Made by a program: the position numbers and the translations under genes
Shown here: one piece after another, positions 8,992-20,758 of the stretch
Position numbering within the stretch: the first letter of the stretch is position 1
Layout of the letters: each line of letters opens with the position of its first letter
Notes under the pieces: generated by a model
Database searches by the model: none
What the model was told of the DNA's origin: nothing
What the model saw: only the letters and a program-made list of their open reading frames with translations
Origin: Site-B1 sp963722665
GTDB lineage: Bacteria; Bacteroidota; Bacteroidia; Flavobacteriales; Flavobacteriaceae
Length of the DNA stretch: 64,000 bases
Reading direction: 5' to 3'
Assembly (NCBI GenBank): GCA_963722665.1
Contig: CAVRNW010000010.1
Span: 19,261 to 83,260 of the forward strand

Positions 8992-9393
8992 ATGGCAAGT
9001 CGTGTCGAAAAATTAAGTCTATTGTCAGAAATGATAGCCTTTGCTAAAGTTGATGATACACTTAAAAGAATAGAGTACAATTTTTTAATTGGGATTGCGA
9101 GGCAACTCGAAATTAACCAAGAAGATTTTGATTACTTATTAAATCATCCTGTAAATTTTGCGTATTTAAAAACACATTCTGAACGAATTGTTCAATTCCA
9201 TCGGTTAGTTCTATTAATGAACCTGAGTGATGAAATTAACAGAGCGAAATGGGTTAAAATTCACAATTTTGGTCTGAGAATGGGTTTAAGTCAGGAATCT
9301 ATAAACAGGGTTTTAGATCTAATGGAAAGTTTCCCTAACAAAATTGTACCACCAGATGTATTAATAGATATTTTTAAGGTCCAGTATAACTAG
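8992..9393 (+). CDS. TerB-like helical protein next to uvrB
   Basis: A 133-residue soluble, helix-rich protein resembling the tellurite-resistance TerB fold: acidic helix pairs with a DDTLKRIEYNFLIGIA segment near residue 22 and a second RAKWVKIHNFGLRMGL repeat near residue 82. Flavobacteriia often have a small protein of this kind beside uvrB, and it has sometimes been mislabelled as excinuclease. It has none of the UvrB motifs. Its stop overlaps the convergent uvrB stop by 4 bases. The function is unknown and a metal-stress link is only inferred from the fold. Confidence 0.65.
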   Translation: MASRVEKLSLLSEMIAFAKVDDTLKRIEYNFLIGIARQLEINQEDFDYLLNHPVNFAYLKTHSERIVQFHRLVLLMNLSDEINRAKWVKIHNFGLRMGLSQESINRVLDLMESFPNKIVPPDVLIDIFKVQYN

Positions 9394-11396
9394 TTGACTT
9401 TTAACTTGTCCAACTTTTTTTCATAGTCCTTTATTTTATCTCTTAATTGTGCAGCTAATATAAAATCTAGTTCTTTGGCGGCTTGTTCCATCAATTTACG
9501 ATACTCTCTAATTTTCTTTTCTATTTCAGTTTTATTCAAGTATTCACTTTCCGGTTCTGCAGCTTTTAAAGCTTCCAGTTCGTAATAATAGGAGCTCACT
9601 GAATTTTTTGTCAGGGCATTATCCAAACTCTTATTAATTTGTGTAGGAGTGATGTTGTTCTTGGTATTGTATTCTATTTGTTTTTGACGTCTGTAATTAG
9701 TTTCATCAATCGTTTTTTGCATACTATTGGTGATCTTATCGGCATACATAATAGCTTTTCCCTTTAAGTGTCGTGCTGCCCTTCCAACCGTTTGGGTTAG
9801 AGATCGTGCTGAGCGCAAAAATCCTTCTTTATCAGCATCAAGAATGGCAACCAAAGATACTTCAGGTAAATCTAAACCTTCTCGTAATAGATTAACTCCT
9901 ACCAAGACATCAAACAAACCTTTACGAAGATCCTGCATGATCTCAACACGTTCCAGGGTATCAACATCAGAATGGATATAGCGAACACGAATTTGAATTC
10001 TTGCAAGATACTTAGTTAATTCTTCAGCCATTCTTTTTGTTAGAGTAGTAACTAAAGTTCTTTCATCTCTTTCGACCCGTAGTTGGATTTCTTCAATTAG
10101 GTCATCTATTTGATTCAAACTTGGACGTACTTCAATTTCAGGGTCAAGAAGTCCGGTTGGTCTTATTACTTGTTCAACGTAGACACCATCCGTCTTTTGC
10201 AATTCATAATCGGCTGGTGTTGCACTTGCATATATCACCTGATTTTGAATAGCTTCAAATTCTTCAAATTTAAGTGGTCTGTTATCCATGGCTGCCGGTA
10301 ATCGGAAACCGTATTCAACTAAATTTTCTTTTCTGCTTCTGTCCCCACCATACATGGCATGAACTTGTGAAATTGTAACATGGCTTTCATCAATTACCAT
10401 TAAAAAATCATCTGGGAAGTAATCCAATAAGCAGAACGGGCGAGATCCGGGTTGCCTGCCATCTAAATATCTGGAGTAATTCTCAATCCCGGAGCAATAC
10501 CCTAATTCTCTAATCATTTCCAGATCGAATTCGGTTCGTTCTTTTAAGCGTTTTGCTTCCAAATGCTTGCCAATTTCCTTGAAGTAATCATGCTGTTTTA
10601 CTAAATCATCTTGAATTTCTTTAATGGCATTTTGTAACACATCAGGAGAGGTTACAAACATATTTGCCGGGTAGATAGTTAATACATCATACTTTTCAAT
10701 TACCTGATTGGTCTGGATATTGAAAGATTCGATTTCTTCAATTTCATCACCAAAAAAGTGAATTCTAAAAGCGTCATCAGCATAACTAGGGAATATATCA
10801 ACAGTATCTCCTTTTATTCTAAAATTACCATGATTAAAATCAGCTTCTGTTCTGGAATACAAACTTTGTACTAACTGATGAAGAAGTTTGGTCCTAGAAA
10901 TTACCTGATCTTTTTTAAGCGTAATTACATTCTTTTGAAATTCTACCGGATTTCCAATTCCATAGATACATGATACAGAAGCAACAACCAAAACATCCCG
11001 ACGACCAGATAATAAAGATGATGTCGCACTTAAGCGCATTTTTTCAATCTCTTCATTAATGGACAGATCTTTCTCTATATAAACTCCAGAAACCGGGATA
11101 TAGGCTTCCGGCTGATAATAATCGTAGTAGGAAACAAAGTATTCTACTGCATTTTCAGGAAAAAATTGTTTGAATTCAGAATATAACTGAGCGGCTAATG
11201 TTTTGTTATGCGCTAAAACTAAAGTTGGTTTTTGAACTTTTTCAATTACATTGGCAATGGTAAATGTCTTTCCGGAACCGGTAACTCCAAGCAAGGTCTG
11301 GTATTTTTCATTTGAAAGAATACCTTCAGACAGTTGATCAATAGCTTCCGGCTGATCTCCCGTAGGGCTGAATTCTGAAACAATTTTGAATTTCAT
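9390..11396 (-). CDS. uvrB: excinuclease ABC subunit UvrB
   Basis: UvrB is the damage-verifying helicase-like subunit of nucleotide excision repair, loaded by UvrA and partnered with UvrC. Features in order are Walker A GVTGSGKTFTIAN (near residue 38), the beta-hairpin YYDYYQPEAYIP (near 92-103), DESHVTISQ, the ASATPADYE region, GVNLLREGLDLPEVSLV, QTVGRAARHLKG, and a C-terminal UVR domain (about 625-660) for UvrC contact. The 668-residue length is canonical and the frame is intact across 2 kb. It is convergent with the TerB-like gene; the neighbour upstream of its start is the end of a surface-protein gene. Confidence 0.97.
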   Translation of the reverse strand: MKFKIVSEFSPTGDQPEAIDQLSEGILSNEKYQTLLGVTGSGKTFTIANVIEKVQKPTLVLAHNKTLAAQLYSEFKQFFPENAVEYFVSYYDYYQPEAYIPVSGVYIEKDLSINEEIEKMRLSATSSLLSGRRDVLVVASVSCIYGIGNPVEFQKNVITLKKDQVISRTKLLHQLVQSLYSRTEADFNHGNFRIKGDTVDIFPSYADDAFRIHFFGDEIEEIESFNIQTNQVIEKYDVLTIYPANMFVTSPDVLQNAIKEIQDDLVKQHDYFKEIGKHLEAKRLKERTEFDLEMIRELGYCSGIENYSRYLDGRQPGSRPFCLLDYFPDDFLMVIDESHVTISQVHAMYGGDRSRKENLVEYGFRLPAAMDNRPLKFEEFEAIQNQVIYASATPADYELQKTDGVYVEQVIRPTGLLDPEIEVRPSLNQIDDLIEEIQLRVERDERTLVTTLTKRMAEELTKYLARIQIRVRYIHSDVDTLERVEIMQDLRKGLFDVLVGVNLLREGLDLPEVSLVAILDADKEGFLRSARSLTQTVGRAARHLKGKAIMYADKITNSMQKTIDETNYRRQKQIEYNTKNNITPTQINKSLDNALTKNSVSSYYYELEALKAAEPESEYLNKTEIEKKIREYRKLMEQAAKELDFILAAQLRDKIKDYEKKLDKLKVN

Positions 11397-11441
11397 TTTG
11401 CAAAATTACGCAAAATATAAATGGAATAATTAGGCAGATAG

Positions 11442-14400
11442 TTATCGTTTTAAGGCAAAATGACCTTTAACTTCGAATTCCATTCCATTTTTCTTAACAA
11501 TGGCTGTAAACCAATAGTCATTTCCTTCTTTTTGAGCTCCGTTGTATGTACCATCCCATCCAGGGGAATTGTGAGCTAAAGTTTTAAGCAATTTTCCGTA
11601 TCTATCATAAACAAAAACAATAGTTCCAGGCATTGTTTCTACGCCGGTAATATGCCATGTATCAAAATGACCATCACCGTTAGGAGAGAAAAATTTAGGC
11701 GTATCTACCACAACTATTTTCTTCGAAATATCACTGCAACCATTGAGATCTATTATTGTTATTGTATGATAACCAAGGCTTACATATTCAAAGACATTAG
11801 ATTCTTGCGGTTCACCATCGTCAAGAACATATAGATAATCACCAATACCGCTGATGGTAACCGTCACATTATTAGGATCTGAAAAATCTATCGTTTCCGT
11901 CATCTCAATTACAGCCTGTTCCGATTCAATTACTCTGAATTCTTTAGTGGTTTCACAACCAAAAGGAGTAGTTACCGTAACCCAGTATTCTCCTATTGTG
12001 TCTATTTCTATTTCTGGTGTTGTTTCATTCGTAGACCATAAATAGGTGTCACCCATATTATTGGTATTTGCACTTACATAGACCGGTATTATTCCATCGT
12101 TCAATCCATCATTCAAACAAAGAGTTAATTGATCTGGAATATCTATTATAGGTAAAGGGTGAACAATAGTCTTGAATTGGGTTACAGAATAACATCCACT
12201 GGAATTATTCTCAATTCGAGCAAAAATGGTCTGATCATTGAAAGCCCAATAGAATTCATTTACTGTACTTTCCCCGGTTTCAGCATTCTCCAGTGTTTCA
12301 TAATAGGAAACCGTGAAATTGGAAGTACTTTGGTTTCCTAATATATAAGAGGTGTTATGAGATAGATTAAATTCGGCTATTTCATCATCATCGTCATCAC
12401 ACAACTCTAAATCAATAGGCGCGTGAGCAATTGGATTTGGGAGAACAATTACATTAAATGACGATGAGATAAAACAACCTGTTATTTCATTTGTAAATCT
12501 TGTATAAATAGTATGCGTATTAATATCGTAAACAAAATCAGTATCGATCTCATTTGTATTGTTAAGTGCATCCGACTGGGTGTTGATAGTAGGTTATACC
12601 TATATCGCTTGTATCATCAACAAGTAATTCATTAACTGATGTTAAGTCAAATATTCCGGATTCATCTTCACAGATCACTATATCATCCAATTCATTGAAA
12701 GCAGGCGGAAGATTCACATTTAATGCTAAAGGAATTGAAACATAACATGTAGAAATAGTGTTTGTTACTCTAACGTACACAGTTTGAGGATTGCTTATAC
12801 TATAATAATTTTCAGGATTCATGATTTGATTTGTCTGGGCAACGAGATCGTCTTCATTTTCATAATAGCTTACTTCAATGTCGTTTTGCCTAACGTTAAG
12901 AATATCATATTCTGATATAGTCAAATCGAAGGGAGCAATACCATCATAATCTACATCGCATACCTCTAGTGGCACAGAAATGTTTGTTTCCGGTGCCTGA
13001 ATTACATTAAGTCCAAATTCTGCAATAGTATAGCAACTAAATCCATTTTCAATTCTGGCAAAAATTGGTTGCGGATTTTGAATGTTTGTATATTCAAGGT
13101 CTATGGCATTATTTTGGTTTTCTGCATCTGTGAAAGAAGAATAAAAAATAATTTCTAAATTTTGTGAAGTGCCATTCGACATTTCGGCCAACTTTTCGTT
13201 AAGATCGAAGGTTTCAACTCCGTCATTACTAACGTCATCACAAGTAAACCAATCTATTGGAGGGTTAAACTGTGGCAAAGGATCTACAACAATGTTAAAT
13301 GACGAGGTGCTGAAACAGTCATTATCACTTAAATTTTCAACTCTAACGTGAATAGTCTGCGGACTTGTTATGTTTAAATAGACTGAATTCTTATCAATGT
13401 TGTTTGTTCTATTAATGGCATCAGCTTCGTGTCTCATAGTATAAAACCTGTTTTCCCGATTGTCCATTCAAAATTTCGGCATCTTTATTCGCAAAAATAA
13501 ACTCCGAGGTATGATCATTATCGCTCTCACATAATTGGTAATTTGATATTGTATCAAAAACAGGAAGCGTATTTACTATAATAGGTATTGGAACGATTGT
13601 GAAACAACTGCTAATCGTACTTTCAATTCTTGTATAAACTGTTTGGGTGGTTGCATTAAAAACTGAAGGATCGAATATGGCATTGGAATCTGTATTTGCA
13701 TCATCTAATAATAGGTGAAATGAAATTTCCAGATCATCAGTATTGGATAGTATCTCAGGTATTTTGGCGGATAGATCTACAACAGACATTCCATCTTGAT
13801 CGTCATCACAAATGACTATATCTGATGGGTTATTTATGGTAGGTGCCGGTATTACGTTGATCTCAAATTGTGTAACATCAAAGCATCCAGTCAAACTATG
13901 CGTGATCCTTGCAAAAATTATTTCCGGATTAGTTACATTATTATAAAATTCAGGTAAAGCATTTTCGTTATTTTCTGCATCCTGCTGTGTATTAAAGTAC
14001 CTTACATGTGTTACAGATAAGTTTCCATTTGAGACGTCTTCATCGTAAATAGACAGATCAATGGATGTAAATCCGTCATCATCAGTATCGCAATAGTCTA
14101 CACTGTCAATTGGTTGTATAAGTAAAGGAGGATTAACCAATAATTGGACTTCAGCTTGTTCCATACAATTTTGGCTTACTATTTCAATATAAAGCACTTG
14201 AGGATTCATAGTATTGACGAAGCCAACAGTTTCATCAACTGCGTTTGTCTGGTTCTCCATATCCTCCGGAGTCAAATAATAGATAACATCAGTACCGGGA
14301 ATACCATTCAAAATAATGGTCTCCATGTTGATTAAATCAAAGATTTCCTTACCATCATTACTGTCATCATCGCAAACCTCAAAGTCTTGTACTTCGGTTC

Positions 14401-16297
14401 CCGTTATAAGTAGATTTGTATGTAATTCAATCGTTGCAATTGAAAAGCAACCCGTTGAACTATTTTCTATTCTCACATATAATATTTGCAATTCCGGTTC
14501 ACTGTTTACAAAAGCATCCAGATCCAAAATAGGGTTGCTGCCACTCATGGCATCATCTATACTTATGTGAATGGAAGTGTTAATACCAGATAAACCTTGT
14601 GTAATATCTCCTATAGCATCATTGAGATCAAAACTGGCAAAACCGTCATGGTCTTCGTCACAAGCGTCAATAATAACGGTAGAAATGGGAAGACTTGGAT
14701 TTTCTAGCACATTCACTGTTAGGGAAGTATAGCTTAAGCAACCTGTTTCAGAATTTTCAACCCGTACATAAATAATATCTGTTGGATTGGTATTAATGTA
14801 AGGCGAAAATATTGGGTTTAGATTATTGGAAGCATCTGCCTGAGAATAATGATAACTAATGTTTAGGTTAGATTGATTATTACTTATTTCATCATTTTTT
14901 ATAGTTAGGTCGATCTCCGTGAAACCATCACCGGTATCGTCATCACATACATTTAAGGGTGTTGGATCAACAATAACAGGGAGTGGATTAACAACTAAAT
15001 TAAAGCTTGTAAAAGCTAAACAACCATTATTTGCATCTTCGATCCTAACAAAAATAGGTTGTGGATTAGCGGTGTTTTGAATAGTTGATGTAATTCCATT
15101 TACATTATTATCTGCATCATTTGCTGTAAAATGATAACTTATATTATAATTTGAGCTTGGGACAGTACCTTCGACTTCTGCATTTTTAATGGATAGATCG
15201 AAAATCTCTGATCCATCGCTGCTGGCATCATCGCATATTTCATAATCTGAAATCGGGTCTGCCGTTTGTTCGGAATTTAATGTTACAAGGACGGAATCTT
15301 CAATTGTACAATCGGAATCACTTAGAGGCATTGTAACTTGAACCGAATAATTTCCGCTTTCAGAAACTACCAACTCTGTGCCGTTTTCTCCAGGAATTAA
15401 TGTGTTATTAATAAACCAATTATAAGTGGCATCAGGATTTTGAATATCTCCATTGATAGTAAAAGTTTCAGAACAGGTAGTAATATCTTCTCCCAGATCA
15501 ACTACTGAATTAAAACTATTTCCTTCAATAAAAACTGCTGAGTCATAGTTTTCATCGGTTTGATCGGCAACAATTAATTTAATGTGATATTGAGTGTTGG
15601 GAATTATATTGGCAGTGGCCGTTAAAACTTTAGTTCTTCCATTATAATTTGTATCTCCAAAATTATAACCTTCAAAATAGGCTTCATTTTCAGCACCACA
15701 AAATCCCACAACTTCCGGATGAATGGTGCTTGTATTTACAGGAGTTGAGGTGCCCGGAATAAGTGCAATATTAGTATATGGATCAGGGCTACCTGCGGGT
15801 TTAATTAAAAATGCAAATCCATCGGAATATTCACAAGGGAAGTTGCCATAATATTCTTCAGAGGCCAGAAGATAATTGAACTGAATCTGATTGGAGATGG
15901 AAATGAAGTCAAATTCTATTGATGTGGCATTTAAAGTATTTGTTATGCCTAATGCTGTTTCCAGATCAAGATCTGTTCCCCAAGTGACATCACCTTCATT
16001 GAGTGTATTAGTATTTAAAGTATTACCTGCCGAAAAAGATTCGCCTGTCGTAAGAAGAATTCCATCTTGAAATGGGAAGCTGGAATCTGCTTTTTCAAAA
16101 TAACCAAAACTGTTCAATCCATTAACAGATCCATTAATACTTGATGTTACGTTTGAAACTTCTACACAACCTTCTATTAAGTTTTCTAGAATTAGATCTT
16201 CTGCTGTTAAGGTATTGTCTACAGTAATTTGCTGAGCTATGGCAATTTGCCCTAGTCCTAAAAAGAAAATAGCATAGAGAAGTAATAATTTTCTCAT
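11442..16297 (-). CDS. large T9SS-secreted repeat protein: choice-of-anchor L, 11 Asp-rich repeats, gliding-type C-terminal domain (frame broken twice)
   Basis: Removing one extra base near 13432 and one near 12586 gives a single 1617-residue chain. A signal peptide (residues 1-21, ending IAIAQQ) is followed by a choice-of-anchor L-type domain (about 35-265; GCVEVSN, LASEEYYGNFPCEYSDGFAF), an Ig-like segment (VDLGEDITTC), eleven tandem repeats of about 92 residues with a CDDD..DG..FDL motif, another Ig-like segment (TYLWSTNET) and the type B type IX secretion sorting domain (FFSPNGDGHFDTWHITG to the terminal GHFALKR). It is expected on the cell surface or released. An adhesion or matrix role and calcium binding by the Asp motifs are inference. 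The first break splits LYYE from EADAIN; the second splits TYY from TQSDALNN. Confidence 0.85.
12150..15260 (-). repeat. 11 tandem ~92-residue Asp-rich repeats in the first surface protein
   Basis: Each unit runs roughly: hydrophobic strand, CDDDxxDGxxxFDL, a short turn rich in N and G, xSYHYSxxDAxxNxN, then NPQxIYVRVENxxxGC and a strand ending in P. The DNA is diverged between copies, so these are protein-level rather than recent DNA repeats. Eleven can be counted by eye, including the two interrupted by frame breaks. Confidence 0.8.
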
Positions 16298-16561
16298 TCC
16301 AAGCAGGTTAATTATTCAGGTAAATCCTTTGTCTGGGGAGACAAAAAGAATTTTATACGTTTTATTAAAGTGGGAAAGTACTAATAACAAGATGAAATGG
16401 CAAAAAAATACGATGAAATACACAAAACTTTAACGGTATTAGAAATGCAGCTGGTTGATTTCTGAAAATAAGCATGATTTAGGATTAAAAATGCAGATAA
16501 TACCAATTAGTTAAGTGCTTTTACTATTTGGAATTGAGTTGTGAGATTTTTTAAGAGTTTG

Positions 16562-19500
16562 TTATCGTTTTAAGGTGAAATGATCTTTATAGATCCTACC
16601 GTCTTCAAGAGTAATTGCAAACCAGTAATCATCATTTGGGAGTGGTCTTCCATTAACAATGCCATCCCAACCTATACCTGTAGGGTCAATTTGCGTTATT
16701 AATTTACCATATCTGTTAAAAATGTAGATTAGAGTATTTGATTGAAATTGCGAAGAAACGCCTTTAACTTGCCAGGTATCATTATATCCATCATTATTGG
16801 GTGTGAAGAATCTTGGAAAGCCAATTACAGAAACTAATTCTTCAACAATACCACAATCGTTCTTATCCCTGACATAAACTGTATGGATACCAGCAGATAC
16901 ATTTTCAAAGAAATTAATGTCAGTATAAGGTCCAACAATATTGTCAAGAGCGAATTCGTAATCTCCTTCTCCGGAAACCAATACAGATATTGTATTATTT
17001 TGAGTGGCATCAACTACTTCAATATTATTGATTGTAGCAATATTTGAAGGTAAAACAGTAATTGTTCTGGATTTAGAACATCCGTTGATATTTGTTACTG
17101 TTACAGAGTAGTTACCGATTTCATTTATTTGAATATCAGAGGAATTTTCACCAGTCGACCAGTTGTATTCGTAGTTACTTGGTGAATCATTTATTATCCC
17201 ACTTGTTAATGTAATCGTTTCCGGGAATGTATTTAAGCAGTAAATAGTTTCAAATTCAGTTTCTATATTGGGCAATTCAAAAACTGTTAATTGAACTTCA
17301 TTAATTCCATAACAGGCATTTTCATTTTCTACTCGCACATAAATAATCTGTGAATACGCAACAGTATTTGTGTAATTTGTAATTAGTGGATTAAATTCCA
17401 GGAGAGCATCCTCATATGAACCAAAGAACTGAACATCTAAATTATTAGGTAAACCGCTTAAAATATCAGCTTCTGCGTCATTTAAATTAAAATTGGCAAA
17501 TCCATCTTCTGTTCCATCATCATCACATATTTCTAAAATAGCATCGTTGGCATTTGTTGCACTTACTTCTAAAGTCAATTCTGAAATATTAAAGCATTCA
17601 GATGTGTCATCAATCACCTGAACATATATTGTTTGTGGATTTGAATTATTCAGGAAGGCACTACCATCAATTTCATTTTCGCTCATTTCGGCATCACTTA
17701 AAGACAAAAAGAACTTGGTTAATAAATTGGATAGACCCACCAATTAATTCACTATTTGCTTGAGTTAAGTTAAAAATAGTAAACCCATCTGGTATACCAT
17801 CTTCATCACATTGAAAAAGAGATGCGTTTAATGCATCGGGTTTAGGATTTATATTCATTACGAATTCTGTGGTGTCAAAACAAGAGGGGTTTAAGTCGTT
17901 CTGAATTCTAACATATACAATATACGTAAATGCTGTAGAATTGTAATAATTAGTATTCAATGGATTATTCCCAATCTCGGCTTCTGTAGGTGAAGAATGA
18001 TAAGTTATTGAATAATTTGGATCATTCTGACCGTTTAAAATGGAGTTATTGAATTGTAAAAGATCTGTAATAACTTGTCCGTTTGCATAATCGCCGTCGA
18101 TATCATCATCACAAATTTCAACATCCTGAATTGTATTAGCTATTGGAGAATTAAAAACTTCAATGTTAAATGAAGTAAATGAATTAGAATCTGCGCAGCG
18201 ATCTAAACCTACATTCTTAACACGAACAAATATTTGTTGAGGATTTGATGTATTTTCAAAGGCTCCTAGAATTTCATTTTCATCATTTTGAGCATCTAAT
18301 AAACTTTGATAATAGTGAACCGAAAATTGAACACTACTTTGAGCACCTAATACATTAGAATCTTGCATGGCAAAATTAAAGTTCCACATACCGTCATTAT
18401 TATCATCACAAACTAGTATATCGTTTGGCTGATTAGCCACTGGATAGCTGTAAACGTTTACAAATGCTTGTCCTTCTATTGGACAGTCGCCATTATTTTT
18501 ATCAATGGAAACCTGATACTGACCACTTTCTGAAACAATAAAATCAAAGTCAGATTCTGCCAGAGGATTTCCATCTTGAGTCCATATATATGTTGCTCCG
18601 GCAATATCTTCAGACACCAATGCGTATGTCTCTCCTATACATAGATCTAGATTGGTTGTACTTATTCCATTTTGAATAATATCAATTTGTGTATTAAAGA
18701 GAGATTGAATAAACGGAGGTAATCCTTGAGATGAATTATTAGGTGATAGAGAAATGGCATTATGTTGATAATTACTAGCAAACCCATTGGCATTAGGATT
18801 ATTGATAACACCTAAAAATGGTAATCCTGACTGATAGGTCGAACTAAGTGCTCTATATATTTTCCCATCTGGACCAAGTTGTAAACCTCCTCTGTATAGT
18901 GTTCGTTCTTCCAATGTAAATTCAGTTGCTTGAACATTTGCCTGAGTGACGTCAAATTGTGTAAGGGTTGAAAAATGATTGGCAGGATTATTATTTTGGG
19001 AAGGATCTGATTGGTTAAAATAATCATTAGAAGAATGAACATAAAGCAGATCTGCTATCTGGAGAAAATTCTATTCCGTATGCACTTATTATTTTGTGAG
19101 TTAATATTTAACTGCAATTGGTTGCTTACAATTCCTGTAGTCACATCAAAATCATAGAAAAATAAACCACTACTCGGAGTTGGCATTAGCCAGTTTTAAT
19201 CCGTCAGGTGATAATTTTAGATATCCACGTTGGTCATTAACGTTAATTCCAAATGTAGATACTACAGCATTATTACTTACACCTGAATTATTAACCTCAA
19301 ATGCATGAAAAGAATTGAAATTATTGCTATTTCCATTTTGGGAAGCGAAAGTAATAACCCAAATTGACTTGGTTACACAGTCCTTTAAAACGGCGCTAAT
19401 TTTTTCAGAACACAGTGGTAATAAGATTAATGTTTTTCTCTGTTACGGCTCCAAATCCACCATCTAATGATATGTCTATTATAGAATAATTTAGTCCAAA

Positions 19501-19875
19501 ATTATTACCATCCAAGGCATTGTCAACAGTGAAAATATAGTAAATGTTTTGATCGTCCGGTTTAGGAACAATAATAGCAGATTGTGTACTGGAAGAATCT
19601 CCAAATAAACCATTACCATTCTGCATTACTATATGATTCCTATTCCATACCGTGGTTCCATCGGAATAGAATAATAAATTTCCAAATCTATCAGAAATAG
19701 ATGAACATCCTTCATTGGTGCTTAATTGTCCATCATCAACTACGTTAAGAGTTCCGTTTGCCAGATTAGAACTGCATTCCTGCTCCATAACCAAAATACC
19801 AATTAGCAGCTTCTTGTTGGGCATATAGACCCAAAGATGTGAATAGAAGAATAATGAGGGAAAAGATTTTTTCAT
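16562..19875 (-). CDS. second T9SS-secreted repeat protein with gliding-type C-terminal domain (frame broken seven times)
   Basis: Reading across breaks near 19870, 19770, 19409, 19181, 19088, 19050 and 17706 restores a 1102-residue protein. The net effect is five surplus bases, which exactly restores the frame over the whole length. The repaired start is a signal peptide (MKKIFSLIILLF, ending GLYAQQ). A WYFGYGAG-type N-terminal region and propeller-like segments with GYLKLSPDG, FFYDFDVTTG and IEFSPDS follow (about 20-390), then an Ig-like stretch, four Asp-rich repeats (about 490-870), another Ig-like unit and the type B sorting domain (FFTPNNDGYNDTWQVKG to GHFTLKR). It shares repeat type and C-terminus with the gene downstream. 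Taken alone, the pieces look like three unrelated ORFs. Confidence 0.8.
17270..18450 (-). repeat. 4 tandem ~95-residue Asp-rich repeats in the second surface protein
   Basis: These have the same consensus as in the neighbouring protein: VCDDNNDG, EICDDDIDGD, QCDEDGIPDG and EICDDDGTEDG each open a unit that ends with a VRVxN or VQV strand and a cysteine. The third unit is interrupted by the frame break near 17706. Confidence 0.75.
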
Positions 19876-19902
19876 TTTCAATAGCAAAAGCTATCAAATA
19901 TA

Positions 19903-20727
19903 TTACAAATCTCTCTGTTTTAATAATCTATAGGACAAAAAGATCAAAAGTGCCGTCCAACACAATACAATAATCATTTCTGGTGTATGAACTGCATAGT
20001 CATAAGCCAAATCTCCTTTATCCGGAAATTTCGTCATGGCCACTCTTTGAAAGGGTTGATCGATCAGTTTATACATGGATTTAAGCGGGAAAAAATTCTG
20101 AATTTTTTCTGCCATTTCTATATCTAAATTCCAGGTGATCAATCCAAATGTTATCCACTCAACAATGTAAAGAATAAAAAGAAAACCTAATGCAAATGCC
20201 GAGCGTTTTAAAAGCATTGCAAAGAATAAACATAAACTAAAAAAACCAACAAGTTTAACAAAATATGCCAACAAAAATTCAGTGCCTCTAAAGATCAATC
20301 TGAATTCATCAATGCTGGAGTAGTAAAGTCCAATACAAAGAGAAATGATAAAGATCAAGATCGTGGATACCAATGAAAAGAAAATAATAGTGTAGAACTT
20401 AGACAAGATGAACTCCTTTTTACTGAGTCCGTCAATAAGATTCTGCTTCAGGGTCTTGTTGCTGTATTCATTACCTATCATGCTAACAACTACAATGGCA
20501 AAAAAGAATTTGAACTGAGAAGCAAAAAACGTGGTAATATGCCAGATTATCGGGAAATCAAAAATTCCTAATTCACCTAATTCTAAAGTGAAAAATCCGA
20601 AAAAATTAATTTTAATCGATGAAAGTAGAATAACAAAAAAAGGTAATATGAATGAAATAAATATTAATACTTTACTAACAGTATTTGTTAGCAGTTTTTG
20701 TAATTCCAGATTTAATAATCGCAACAT
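19903..20727 (-). CDS. ABC-2 type transporter permease
   Basis: A 274-residue membrane protein with about six hydrophobic spans (near residues 15-35, 55-80, 105-130, 150-175, 180-200 and 250-268) and the ABC-2 pattern of a large first loop and the motif SNKTLKQNLIDGLSKKEFILSKF just before the second cytoplasmic segment. It sits 31 bases downstream of an ABC ATPase on the same strand, so the two form an exporter. Family members export antibiotics, lipids or unknown small molecules. No substrate can be assigned. It is not clearly GldF. Confidence 0.85.
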   Translation of the reverse strand: MLRLLNLELQKLLTNTVSKVLIFISFILPFFVILLSSIKINFFGFFTLELGELGIFDFPIIWHITTFFASQFKFFFAIVVVSMIGNEYSNKTLKQNLIDGLSKKEFILSKFYTIIFFSLVSTILIFIISLCIGLYYSSIDEFRLIFRGTEFLLAYFVKLVGFFSLCLFFAMLLKRSAFALGFLFILYIVEWITFGLITWNLDIEMAEKIQNFFPLKSMYKLIDQPFQRVAMTKFPDKGDLAYDYAVHTPEMIIVLCWTALLIFLSYRLLKQRDL

Positions 20728-20758
20728 GTGTTGTTTGATTTATTTTAGATCGGTCTAG

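Noticed and set aside
12150..15260. Regular repeats that might be a CRISPR array or satellite DNA
   Set aside because: The period is about 276 bases, the copies are diverged at DNA level and the frame is coding.
16298..16561. TTTGTC-GACAAA hairpin (16328-16345) between the two surface-protein genes, as a terminator or riboswitch
   Set aside because: The stem is only six pairs, without a T-run on the minus strand in the right place, and lies close to the next gene's start.
18812..19042. A minus-strand open frame of 76 residues inside the second surface protein
   Set aside because: The surface-protein frame across the same bases reads HSSNDYFNQSDPSQNNN and continues into LEERTLYRGG; the other frame is a shadow.
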